Positions 32,344 to 39,602 of a DNA stretch of 40,488 nucleotides are shown here, in pieces. A program made the position numbers and the translations under genes. The notes beneath the pieces were generated by a model that saw nothing but the letters and a program-made list of their open reading frames with translations, ran no database searches and had not been told where the DNA came from. The stretch's first letter is position 1. The number at the start of each line of letters is the position of its first letter. This DNA comes from JBBSQE01 sp038258095 (GTDB lineage: Bacteria; Actinomycetota; Thermoleophilia; Solirubrobacterales; 70-9): assembly GCA_038258095.1 (NCBI GenBank), contig JBBSQE010000005.1, positions 1 through 40,488 on the forward strand, read 5' to 3'.

Positions 32344-33443
32344 AGCTTGATCTGGCCATCGATGCCCTTGAGACGGCGCTCGCCCGCGAACGACGACCGA
32401 TAGGAATCCGTGACGGCGCTGCGGACGGACTCTGCGGCCAACACGCTTCCCGGCCGCGCCACCGCGGTGATCCGGCTGGCGAGGTTCACCGGGCGCCCGT
32501 AGAGATCGCCCCCCTGCGCGAGGGTGGGGCCGCGGGCGAGGCCGGCCCGGAGCTGCGGGAACTCCTCCCCTTCCTCGTCGGCGGCCTGCACGAGCGTCAG
32601 CGCGGCGTCGATCAGCGGGATCGGCTCGGGGGAGACGAGCATGGCTGCGTCCCCGATCAGCTTGACCAGCCGCACAGGCGACTCGGCGGCGTCGAGCGCC
32701 AGCTCCTCCAGGCGGCCCGCAACCTGGCCGAGCTCGGCCATCTCGATCCGCTCGCCCAGCTTCGTGAAGTCGACCATGTCCGCGAAGCAGACGGTCATCT
32801 CGCTGGCTCCCACGTCGGAGCTGCCGAGGTCGTGCCCGATGACGTCCCGCCGCACCTGCTCCAGCAGGTGCATCTGCATCGCGTAGGTGAGCGTCGGCCC
32901 GACGAGGGGAACCAGGCCGCGCGCCGCCGCCGCGAGCCGCAGCGCCAGATCGTGCTCGGAGTCCTCCTCGTGGCCGATCGTGCGGAGGATCAGCTCGCGA
33001 TTGGCCTCGGCGATCCGCGCGGTCGCCATGCCGATCGTGCGCGCGACCTGAAGCATCCCGTCCTCCGGCAGCCCCGCGTCGCGCAGGGCCTTGAGCCTCC
33101 CCGCCGCATCGACGTCCGCTTCGGTGAGAACCCGGTCGTCTGGTTCGGGAGCCGTGAGTCCGAGGGTCGCGGTGTTGTGGAGCAGGGTCTCGACCTCGAT
33201 GCCGACCTTCGCGGCGACTTCGTTCGCCGTGAAGAGCGGCCCGTCGCCGATCAGGGCCCGCTCGACCGGCAGCAGGGCGAGGCGTCCCGCGGCGACGGCG
33301 TCGGAGAGTTCGTCAAGCGAAACGCCGTCGTCAGCCAGGTCCGACAGCAGCGCGACACGAGCCTTGCGCTGCTCGCCGTCGAGCCCCTCGAGGAGCCCCT
33401 CTTCGTCGAAGTCCTTCTCGCCCAGATCTCCCATCGCCGCCAT
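32313..33443 (-). CDS. Class III adenylate/guanylate cyclase with N-terminal regulatory domain
   Basis: About 376 residues. The C-terminal catalytic domain has CFADMVDFTKLGE (first metal Asp), VKLIGDAAMLV (Lys and second Asp region) and GRPVNLASRI with the transition-state Asn and Arg. The N-terminal 200 residues (LFTANEVAAKVGIEVETL, MGMATARIAEANREL-like stretch, LLEQVRRDVIGHDL) resemble the Ad_Cy_reg helical domain of Rv1264, a pH-responsive cyclase. No membrane helix, so probably a soluble homodimer. It starts at ATG 33443 (GGGAGA directly upstream) or 33434. It makes cAMP if the Lys/Asp pair is as read. Confidence 0.88.
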   Translation of the reverse strand: MAAMGDLGEKDFDEEGLLEGLDGEQRKARVALLSDLADDGVSLDELSDAVAAGRLALLPVERALIGDGPLFTANEVAAKVGIEVETLLHNTATLGLTAPEPDDRVLTEADVDAAGRLKALRDAGLPEDGMLQVARTIGMATARIAEANRELILRTIGHEEDSEHDLALRLAAAARGLVPLVGPTLTYAMQMHLLEQVRRDVIGHDLGSSDVGASEMTVCFADMVDFTKLGERIEMAELGQVAGRLEELALDAAESPVRLVKLIGDAAMLVSPEPIPLIDAALTLVQAADEEGEEFPQLRAGLARGPTLAQGGDLYGRPVNLASRITAVARPGSVLAAESVRSAVTDSYRSSFAGERRLKGIDGQIKLYRLRPLEEA

Positions 33444-33464
33444 TCTCCCGTGATCGGCGGCGCC

Positions 33465-33470
33465 TAGACT
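33465..33470 (+). promoter_or_regulatory. Putative -10 box (TAGACT) of the LON-domain gene
   Basis: TAGACT, then 7 nt, then GTG at 33478: the same arrangement as pepA. No Shine-Dalgarno is present. Confidence 0.45.
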
Positions 33471-33477
33471 GCAAGCC

Positions 33478-34095
33478 GTGGCGTCGCACCTCCCGATCTT
33501 CGAGCTGCCACTCGTGCTCCTGCCGGGCGAGCGGCTCCCGCTGCACATCTTCGAGGAGCGCTACAAGCGCATGATCGAGGCCTGCCTGGACGCCGAGGAG
33601 CCGTTCGGGGTACTGCTCCGCGATGCCGGCGGAGCACGTTCGCTCGGTTGCACCGCGCACATCACCGAGGTGCTCGAGCGCCTCGATGACGGGCGGCTCA
33701 ACGTCATCGTCACGGGTGGAGACCCGTTCCGGGTCCTCGATCGCTTCGACGACCCGGAGGAGCCCTCGGCCGAGGTCGAGATGGTCGCCGAGGATGATGC
33801 TCCGGCGACGGAGGAGGCGAGCGCCGACGCCCGCTCGACACTCGCGGAGCTGGCCGAGCAGGCGGGCGGGGACCGGCCGTCCGACGAGGAGCTCTCAGGC
33901 GAAGGCGCCTACGGGTTGGCGGCACGGGTCGAGTTGCCGGCGGAGACCAAGCAGGAGCTCCTGGCGAGCCGCGACGAGGCGGAGCGCCTGGACCTTCTGA
34001 CCGACGTGCTCCGCAACCTCCTGACCCTCCTCGAGCGGGCCGACGACGTGGCCGAGCTCGCCCGCACCAACGGCAAGATCAGCATCGCTCCGTAG
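33478..34095 (+). CDS. LON substrate-binding domain protein
   Basis: A 205-residue protein consisting of the LON N-terminal (PUA-like/LAN) domain alone: FELPLVLLPGERLPLHIFEERYKRMIEACL and FGVLLRD at the start, then ITEVLERLDDGRLNVIVTGGDPFRV. No ATPase or protease domain follows; an acidic linker leads into a helical C-terminus (LLTDVLRNLLTLLERADD). Such stand-alone proteins are widespread in actinobacteria and may bind unfolded protein; the role is unproven. Confidence 0.9.
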   Translation: MASHLPIFELPLVLLPGERLPLHIFEERYKRMIEACLDAEEPFGVLLRDAGGARSLGCTAHITEVLERLDDGRLNVIVTGGDPFRVLDRFDDPEEPSAEVEMVAEDDAPATEEASADARSTLAELAEQAGGDRPSDEELSGEGAYGLAARVELPAETKQELLASRDEAERLDLLTDVLRNLLTLLERADDVAELARTNGKISIAP

Positions 34096-34123
34096 CCGGC
34101 CCCAATCCCATAGAGAAGCCCGC

Positions 34124-34148
34124 GCCGAGGGGCTGGCCGCGCCTCGGC
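34124..34148. terminator. Hairpin between convergent genes
   Basis: GCCGAGG (34124-34130) and CCTCGGC (34142-34148) form a 7-bp stem with an 11-nt loop in the 57-nt gap between the LON-domain gene and the convergent gamma-glutamyltransferase gene. It could serve both strands. No T-tract. Confidence 0.4.
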
Positions 34149-34152
34149 CGCC

Positions 34153-35655
34153 TCAGACCAGCACGGCCGCGCCGCCGCGCCGCGGGTCGCCGGCCCCGCT
34201 CAACTCGCCCGTGGCCGGGTCCCGCGCGACCGCCTGGACGCCGCCGAAGAAGAGGTTCCGATCGGTCCAGCGGACGACCGGGATCCCCTCCGTCTCCAAT
34301 GCGCCGAGCGCGTCCTCGTCGACCCCCGGCTCCGCCTGGACGACCCCGGCCTCGAAGTGGACCCGCGGCGCCTCGATGGCATCGGCGGGGGAGAGACCGG
34401 CGGCGATCATCCCGACGGCGGTGCCGAGGATCGCGGAGCGGATCCGATTTGAGCCGGCGCTGCCGAGGCCGGCAACGACCTCGCCGTCGCGCAGGACGAT
34501 CGTCGGCGACATCATCGACGGAAGCCGCGTTCCGACCGGTGCGAGGTGGAAGCCGAGGGGGTTCAGGTCCTCCTCGCCGAGCATGTTGTTGACGTGGACG
34601 CCGGTCCCCGGCACCAGGACACCCGACCCGGTGCCGTTCGAGCAGGTGACGCTCGCGCAGTTGCCGTCGGCGTCGAGGGCGACGAGGTGGGTCGTCGAGC
34701 CGAGCCGGTTCGCCGCGGCGTCGAGGCGCTCGGCCGCGAGGAAACCGTCCAGGAACCCCTCGCGGCGCAGGCCGTCCGAGAACTCGCTTCCGCGCTCGGC
34801 GTTCGCCGCCCCGGGTGCCGCCACGAGCGCGCCGACGTCTGTGCGCCCCATCCGTTCCAGCATCTCCAGCGAGTAGGCGATCAGGGTGCCGCCAGAGGAC
34901 GGCGGAGGGTTGGTGAGGATGCGGTGCCCGCGGAACTCGGCGGTGGCGGGCTGCCGCTCGGCGGGCCGGTATGCGGCCATGTCGGAGCGCGAGAGCGTCC
35001 CGCCCTGCTCGCGGACGTGATCGGCGACAGCCTGCCCCACCTCGCCCTCGTAGAACGGGGCATGACCCTCCTCACCGAAGCGCTCAAGCGCCGAGGCCAG
35101 ATCGGGGAAGCGGAACGTCTCACCCTCGGTGAGCACACGCCCGTCCAGAGCGTAGAGAGCGCGCAGCTCTTCCGTGCGCGTGTAGATCGGCGCGAGGATC
35201 TCGAAGAGGTAGGCGATCTGGCGCGACACCGGAGCGCCCTCGCGGGCAAGCTGGACCCCCGGCCCTACGAGCTCGCCGAGCGGCATGGTCCCGAAGCGTC
35301 CGAGCACATGGGCCAGCCCGGCTGGCATTCCCGGCACACCGCACGAGGCCGGGCCGATGTTGAAGACCTGAACGGTATTTGCGTCGAAATGGACGTCGAC
35401 CGGCTCGAGCTCGACACCCCGCTCCGCCCCCTCGCGCCCCGGGGCCTCGACGAAGAAGTCGACGACGGTCGTCTCACCGCTCGCCGTTCTCACCGTCATG
35501 AACCCGCCGGCCCCGAGCCCGGTGAGCGGGCTCTCGACCGCCAAGGAGGCGATTACCGCGGCGACGGCGGCATCGACGGCATTGCCGCCTTCGCGCAGCA
35601 TCTGGGCACCGGCCTCGGCCGAGAGCGCGTGGCCGGCCGCGACTGCGCCCCTCAC
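34153..35655 (-). CDS. Gamma-glutamyltransferase family protein
   Basis: A 500-residue Ntn-hydrolase of the GGT family, cleaved by itself before a threonine into two chains. The processing site is read as GSTTHLVALDADGN, with the second Thr of TTH as the likely nucleophile. GLGAGGFM near the N-terminus, NPPPSSGG, and MSPTIVLRDGEVVAGLGSAGS bind the glutamyl group. No signal peptide is visible, so it may be cytoplasmic, closer to the cephalosporin acylase/YwrD group than to periplasmic GGT. GTG start. Substrate unclear: glutathione is uncommon in actinobacteria, so another gamma-glutamyl compound is likely. Confidence 0.9.
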   Translation of the reverse strand: MRGAVAAGHALSAEAGAQMLREGGNAVDAAVAAVIASLAVESPLTGLGAGGFMTVRTASGETTVVDFFVEAPGREGAERGVELEPVDVHFDANTVQVFNIGPASCGVPGMPAGLAHVLGRFGTMPLGELVGPGVQLAREGAPVSRQIAYLFEILAPIYTRTEELRALYALDGRVLTEGETFRFPDLASALERFGEEGHAPFYEGEVGQAVADHVREQGGTLSRSDMAAYRPAERQPATAEFRGHRILTNPPPSSGGTLIAYSLEMLERMGRTDVGALVAAPGAANAERGSEFSDGLRREGFLDGFLAAERLDAAANRLGSTTHLVALDADGNCASVTCSNGTGSGVLVPGTGVHVNNMLGEEDLNPLGFHLAPVGTRLPSMMSPTIVLRDGEVVAGLGSAGSNRIRSAILGTAVGMIAAGLSPADAIEAPRVHFEAGVVQAEPGVDEDALGALETEGIPVVRWTDRNLFFGGVQAVARDPATGELSGAGDPRRGGAAVLV

Positions 35656-35755
35656 GGCATCGAATGATCGCTTGACCGGCGGGACACGGGCCGAGCTAGA
35701 TGGTCGGTGGCGGCTCAGCGTGCCTGCGGGGGCGGCGCAAGCCGAGCTGGGCGGT

Positions 35756-35802
35756 GCACGCGGGTGAAGCGGGTAGCCGCGCTACCCGCGAGCACGCGGG
35801 TG
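35756..35802. repeat. Strong hairpin flanked by 11-bp direct repeats
   Basis: GCGGGTAGC (35769-35777) and GCTACCCGC (35781-35789) form a 9-bp stem with a 3-nt loop. Identical copies of GCACGCGGGTG flank it at 35756-35766 and 35792-35802, and a related CCGCGGGTGCG occurs near 35837. It lies downstream of the ftsZ stop codon and upstream of the gamma-glutamyltransferase start, so it may terminate the parA-ftsZ message. Confidence 0.6.
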
Positions 35803-35860
35803 CTGATCCAGCGAGAGGGTGCGCCGTCATCCGCGGGTGCGGTGAGACGGCAGCGGTCAT

Positions 35861-37492
35861 CTAGTTCGGGAGGAACTCGGGCACGTCGAGGGCGCCGAGC
35901 GCAGATGAGCGCTCGTCCCGCCCCGGCCGGGATCCGGCGTCGCGGGTCCGACGAATCGTCGGCTCCTCGGCCCTACGGGGCGGGCGGGCGCGGCCGTCGA
36001 AGCGTGTCGCAACGACGGTCACCCAGATCTGATCGCCGAGGTCGTCGTCGACGTTCGCCCCGAAGATGATGTTCGCGTCCGGATGGGCCGCCTCGCCGAC
36101 GATCTTCGCTGCCTCGGAGACCTCGATCAGCGAGAGGTCGGGGCCGCCGGTGATCGAGAGCAGGATCGAGCGAGCGCCCTCCATCGAGGTCTCGAGGAGC
36201 GGCGAGGAGATCGCCTTCTCCGCGGCCATGACGGCGCGATCGCCACCGTGGCCCATGCCGATCCCGAGCAGCGCCCGGCCCGCCTCGGACATGATCGACC
36301 GGACGTCGGCGAAGTCGAGGTTGATGACGGACGGAAGCGTGACGAGATCGGAGATGCCCTGGACGCCCTGACGAAGGACGTCGTCGGCGACCTGAAAGGC
36401 CTCGATCATCGAGGTCTGCTGGTCGAGGACCTCGAGCAGGCGGTCGTTGGGAACCGTGATCAGCGTGTCGACCTCGGACGCGAGGGCTTCGATTCCCTTC
36501 GCTGCCTGATTTGACCGCCGGGAGCCCTCGAAGCTGAACGGCTTGGTGACGATGCCGACCGTGAGCGCGCCGACCTCACGAGCGAGGCGGGCGACGACCG
36601 GAGCGGCTCCTGAGCCCGTCCCGCCACCGGCTCCGGCGGCGACGAAGACCATGTCGGAGCCCTTGAGGAGGCGCTTGATCTTGTCCTGTTCCTCGAAGGC
36701 CGAGCGGTAGCCGACGTCCGGATCGGCGCCGGCGCCGAGGCCGCGGGTCTGCTCTCCGCCGATGTGGATGGTCACGTCGGCGATGCAGAGCTGCAGCGAC
36801 TGAAGGTCGGTGTTGACCGCCATGAATTCGACGCCCGGGATCTGCGCATCGACCATCCGGTTGACGGCGTTGACGCCGGCGCCCCCGACTCCGACGACGC
36901 GGATGATCGGGTTGTGGGGCTGGCCCCCCTTTGGCGCGTAGGCGGGATCCTCGCGACCGTAGCGGGGAGTCTCCTCGTACTGGTCGACGGGCTGGTCGTC
37001 ACCGAAAATCTTGCTGAGGCGATCCTTGGCCGCGGGCAGGTCCGAGGTGTCAGCGCCGCGCTGGGGGGCGTCGAGCGGATTCTCGATCGTCGGCGGCGCG
37101 GGGTCGGGCTCGGGTGCCGGGGGACCCGGCTCCGGGGTCGGAGACGGTCCCGGGCTCGGGATTGGCGGCGCGGGATCAGGAGACGGGACGGGAGGGCCGG
37201 GTGTCTCGGCGCGGGGAGAGGTGTCCTCGGACTCTTCGGCTCGCTGTCGGTCGAGCGGATCCTCGCGGCCCAGGCGGCCACGGGCGGGGTCAGACGGCGG
37301 CGCGTCTGACGATGGGCCAGCTTCGGGCGGTGCCGTCGCTTCACCCTCATCGGAGCGGCCAGAGGCCTTGCTACGCGAAGAACCGCCGAGCTTTGGGGCC
37401 TCCGGCGGATCGATTGGAGCGTCGTCGACTGTGGAGCGGAAGAGGTCGGCCAGCGGACCTTCCCGCATGCTGGCGCGCTTACGACGAGCCAT
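35861..37492 (-). CDS. ftsZ: FtsZ with a 195-residue N-terminal extension
   Basis: A 543-residue tubulin-like GTPase. The FtsZ core runs from about residue 196 (IIRVVGVGGAGVNAVN) to 500, with the tubulin signature AGAGGGTGSG at 286-295 and the T7 catalytic loop NLDFADV at 391-397, so GTP hydrolysis should be intact. The C-terminal peptide LDVPEFLPN matches the anchor that binds FtsA/SepF partners. The extension is unusual: it begins MARRKRASMREGPLADLFRS, a short conserved-looking helix, then a charged and Pro-rich disordered stretch (about 97-134). No internal start lies close to the core. AGGAGG stands 9 nt before the ATG; the start overlaps the parA stop by 14 nt. It is not in a dcw (murC/ftsQ) context. 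Confidence 0.93.
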   Translation of the reverse strand: MARRKRASMREGPLADLFRSTVDDAPIDPPEAPKLGGSSRSKASGRSDEGEATAPPEAGPSSDAPPSDPARGRLGREDPLDRQRAEESEDTSPRAETPGPPVPSPDPAPPIPSPGPSPTPEPGPPAPEPDPAPPTIENPLDAPQRGADTSDLPAAKDRLSKIFGDDQPVDQYEETPRYGREDPAYAPKGGQPHNPIIRVVGVGGAGVNAVNRMVDAQIPGVEFMAVNTDLQSLQLCIADVTIHIGGEQTRGLGAGADPDVGYRSAFEEQDKIKRLLKGSDMVFVAAGAGGGTGSGAAPVVARLAREVGALTVGIVTKPFSFEGSRRSNQAAKGIEALASEVDTLITVPNDRLLEVLDQQTSMIEAFQVADDVLRQGVQGISDLVTLPSVINLDFADVRSIMSEAGRALLGIGMGHGGDRAVMAAEKAISSPLLETSMEGARSILLSITGGPDLSLIEVSEAAKIVGEAAHPDANIIFGANVDDDLGDQIWVTVVATRFDGRARPPRRAEEPTIRRTRDAGSRPGRDERSSALGALDVPEFLPN

Positions 37493-38576
37493 TGCTCAAG
37501 ACCTCCTCGGCCAAGTCCCTGTAGTAACCGGCTGCACTTCCATGTGGATCGTACTTGAGTACGGAGGCGCCACGGACAGGTGCCTCGGCGAACTTGATCG
37601 CCTTGCGAATCCGGGTCTTGAAAACGAGATCGCCGAAGTTCTCCTCGAGGATCTCAATCGCCTCCTTCGCGTGCACCGTGCGGACGTCGAGCATGGTGGG
37701 CAGGATGCCCTCGATCCTCACGTTGGGGTTCAGGTTCTCCTGGATCATCTTCAGGGTGGACTGGAGCTGGACCAAGCCCCTCATCGACAGATACTCGCAC
37801 TGCACGGGGACGATCACCCGGTCAGCCGCGGTGAATGCGTTGATGGTCAGGAGCCCGAGGCTCGGCGGGGTGTCGATGCAGACGAAGTCGTAGTTGCCGG
37901 CGACCTCGCGCAGGGCCTTCTCGAGCGAGCGCTCGCGCCCGATCTTCGTGCTCATCGCAATCTCGGCGCCGGCCAGGTCGATGGACGCCACGGCGATGTC
38001 GATCTCGCGCTCGGCGATGACCTCGGAGATCGGGATGTCGTGCACGAGAACGTCGAAGATCGACTTGTCGACCTTGTCCGGGTCGATCCCCTGGCTCATC
38101 GTCAGGTTGCCCTGCGGGTCGAGGTCGATGCAGAGGACCCGGTATCCGGACTCCTTGAAGGCGACCGCGAGGTTCAGGGTCGTCGTCGTCTTGGCGACGC
38201 CGCCCTTCTGGTTCGCGAAGACGTAGACGAGCGGCTGGGTGGTTGGAGCCTCGGAATCGCCCTCGTCGGCGATGCGGCGAGCCGCGAACTCCTGGCGGCT
38301 CGGGGCGATCAGGTCACTCGCCTTCATCCGCACGGGTTCCTCGGGGGCCGGTTCCTCGGGCGACGGGGCCTCAGTGGCCGCCGGCTCGGCCGTCGTGGCC
38401 TCAGCGTCAGAGGACACCGCGGAGACCTTGATCTCCTCGGCCTCCGGCTCCGGAGGAGTCACCTTGGGCGCCTCCGCCTCGTCGCCCGCCTCGACGGCGG
38501 TCGGGGCGCCGTCGGCACCTTTGGGGTCGGACTTCGGATTGCGGCTGAGGAGTCCCATTGCGGCGGTTATTCGCAT
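37479..38576 (-). CDS. ParA/Soj-family ATPase with disordered N-terminal extension
   Basis: A 365-residue (or 359 from ATG 38558) deviant-Walker ATPase. The Walker A motif NQKGGVAKTTTT is near residue 120, VLCIDLDPQGN near 145, and FVCIDTPPSLG forms Walker B, all of the Soj/ParA type. About 100 acidic, Pro/Ala/Glu-rich residues precede it, then a short basic motif (MKASDLIAPSRQEFAARR). ATG 38576 has AGGAAAAGG 8 nt upstream. No parB is adjacent. Instead its end overlaps ftsZ by 14 nt, suggesting a role in positioning FtsZ like MipZ or PomZ (inference); chromosome segregation remains possible. The open frame continues upstream to 39125 as antisense of the next gene. Confidence 0.88.
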   Translation of the reverse strand: MRITAAMGLLSRNPKSDPKGADGAPTAVEAGDEAEAPKVTPPEPEAEEIKVSAVSSDAEATTAEPAATEAPSPEEPAPEEPVRMKASDLIAPSRQEFAARRIADEGDSEAPTTQPLVYVFANQKGGVAKTTTTLNLAVAFKESGYRVLCIDLDPQGNLTMSQGIDPDKVDKSIFDVLVHDIPISEVIAEREIDIAVASIDLAGAEIAMSTKIGRERSLEKALREVAGNYDFVCIDTPPSLGLLTINAFTAADRVIVPVQCEYLSMRGLVQLQSTLKMIQENLNPNVRIEGILPTMLDVRTVHAKEAIEILEENFGDLVFKTRIRKAIKFAEAPVRGASVLKYDPHGSAAGYYRDLAEEVLSNGSS

Positions 38577-38663
38577 GCCCCGGGCCTTTTCCTGCCGCTC
38601 GCGGAAATTGCCACTTGTGGTGCAGGGCGCCTCGCCGGCATCGGGCCGGCCGATCGGCCTTGC

Positions 38664-39602
38664 TTGAATGGCTCGGTCGCCGATCTGCTGGACAAGCGGC
38701 TGGTCTTCGTGACCGGCAAGGGCGGGGTCGGCAAGAGCACGGTCGCGGTCGCCCTGGGCATGCAGGCTGCTTCCGAGGGCAAGCGGACAATCGTCTGCGA
38801 GGTCGCCTCCTCCCAGCACGCCTCGCGCATCTTCAGGCGGCCTGAGTCCCACTTCGAGGAGGTCGAGGTCGAGGACGGCCTCTGGTCCATCTCGATCGAC
38901 CCCGACGAGGCGATGCGCGAGTACGCCCTCCTCCAGATCAAGGTGCGTGCCGTGCGCGATCTCCTCTTTCGCAACAGGGTCTTCTCCTATCTCGCCGCCG
39001 CGACGCCCGGCCTCAAGGAGCTGGTCACGATCGGCAAGGTCTGGGAGCTGACCCAGCCCCGGCGGAAGACCAAGGGCGGGCGCCGCTATGACCTCGTCAT
39101 CGTCGATGCGCCGGCGACCGGCCATGGCATCGGCTTTCTCCAGGCCCCGCGCACCTTCGCCGAGATCACCCGGGTCGGCCCGGTGGCGAGCCAGGCGCGG
39201 GAGCTCGACAAGATGATCACCAACAAGCGGACGACCGGCACCGCGATAGTCGCGGCTCCGGAGGAGATGCCCGTGAACGAGTCGGCCGTGCTCGAGGCCC
39301 AGCTGCGCGACGACATCGGTGCGATCGTCGACCGCGTCTACATGAACGGGCTCTACCCCCAGCGCTTCACGGCCGCCGAGGCGGAGCGCCTCGACGAGCT
39401 GAGCGACTCCGCCAGCGGTGCGCTAGCCGCCGCGGGAGCGGCCGGCGTTTCCGAGCACGAGCGGGCAAAGACTCAGCGCGCGCAGCTCGCTCGGCTGCGG
39501 AGGCGGGTCGATGCGCCCGTCAAGACCCTGCCGTTCGTATTCGAGGCGACCGACGAGCCGGGCGATGCCCTCCCCCGTGCCCTGGCCGCGCGCCTCCGCT
39601 GA
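38664..39602 (+). CDS. ArsA/Get3-like ATPase, first of a pair
   Basis: A 312-residue ArsA-family ATPase with the canonical deviant Walker A GKGGVGKST, including the signature lysine, near residue 18. YDLVIVDAPATGHGIGFLQAP is the switch region. It lacks the cysteines of arsenite-binding ArsA, so arsenic efflux is not supported. Actinobacteria carry such pairs (Rv3679-Rv3680 in Mycobacterium, described as Get3 homologues). TTG start is the only usable codon near the family N-terminus (ADLLDKRLVFVTGKGG). It ends in TGATG overlap with the second ATPase. Confidence 0.88.
   Translation: MNGSVADLLDKRLVFVTGKGGVGKSTVAVALGMQAASEGKRTIVCEVASSQHASRIFRRPESHFEEVEVEDGLWSISIDPDEAMREYALLQIKVRAVRDLLFRNRVFSYLAAATPGLKELVTIGKVWELTQPRRKTKGGRRYDLVIVDAPATGHGIGFLQAPRTFAEITRVGPVASQARELDKMITNKRTTGTAIVAAPEEMPVNESAVLEAQLRDDIGAIVDRVYMNGLYPQRFTAAEAERLDELSDSASGALAAAGAAGVSEHERAKTQRAQLARLRRRVDAPVKTLPFVFEATDEPGDALPRALAARLR

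Noticed and set aside
30462..33467. 1001-codon open frame on the plus strand
   Set aside because: It is antisense to DipZ and the cyclase and spans the lipoprotein in another frame. Composition is Arg/Asp/Leu/Gly/Val-rich with no domain; GC-rich codon bias creates such frames.
37011..38663. Long N-terminal extension of the first ArsA-like ATPase
   Set aside because: The open frame is antisense to FtsZ and ParA; the family N-terminus and TTG at 38664 mark the real start.
38577..39125. Upstream extension of ParA
   Set aside because: It is antisense to the ArsA-like gene and has no family similarity; ATG 38576 has a ribosome-binding-like site.
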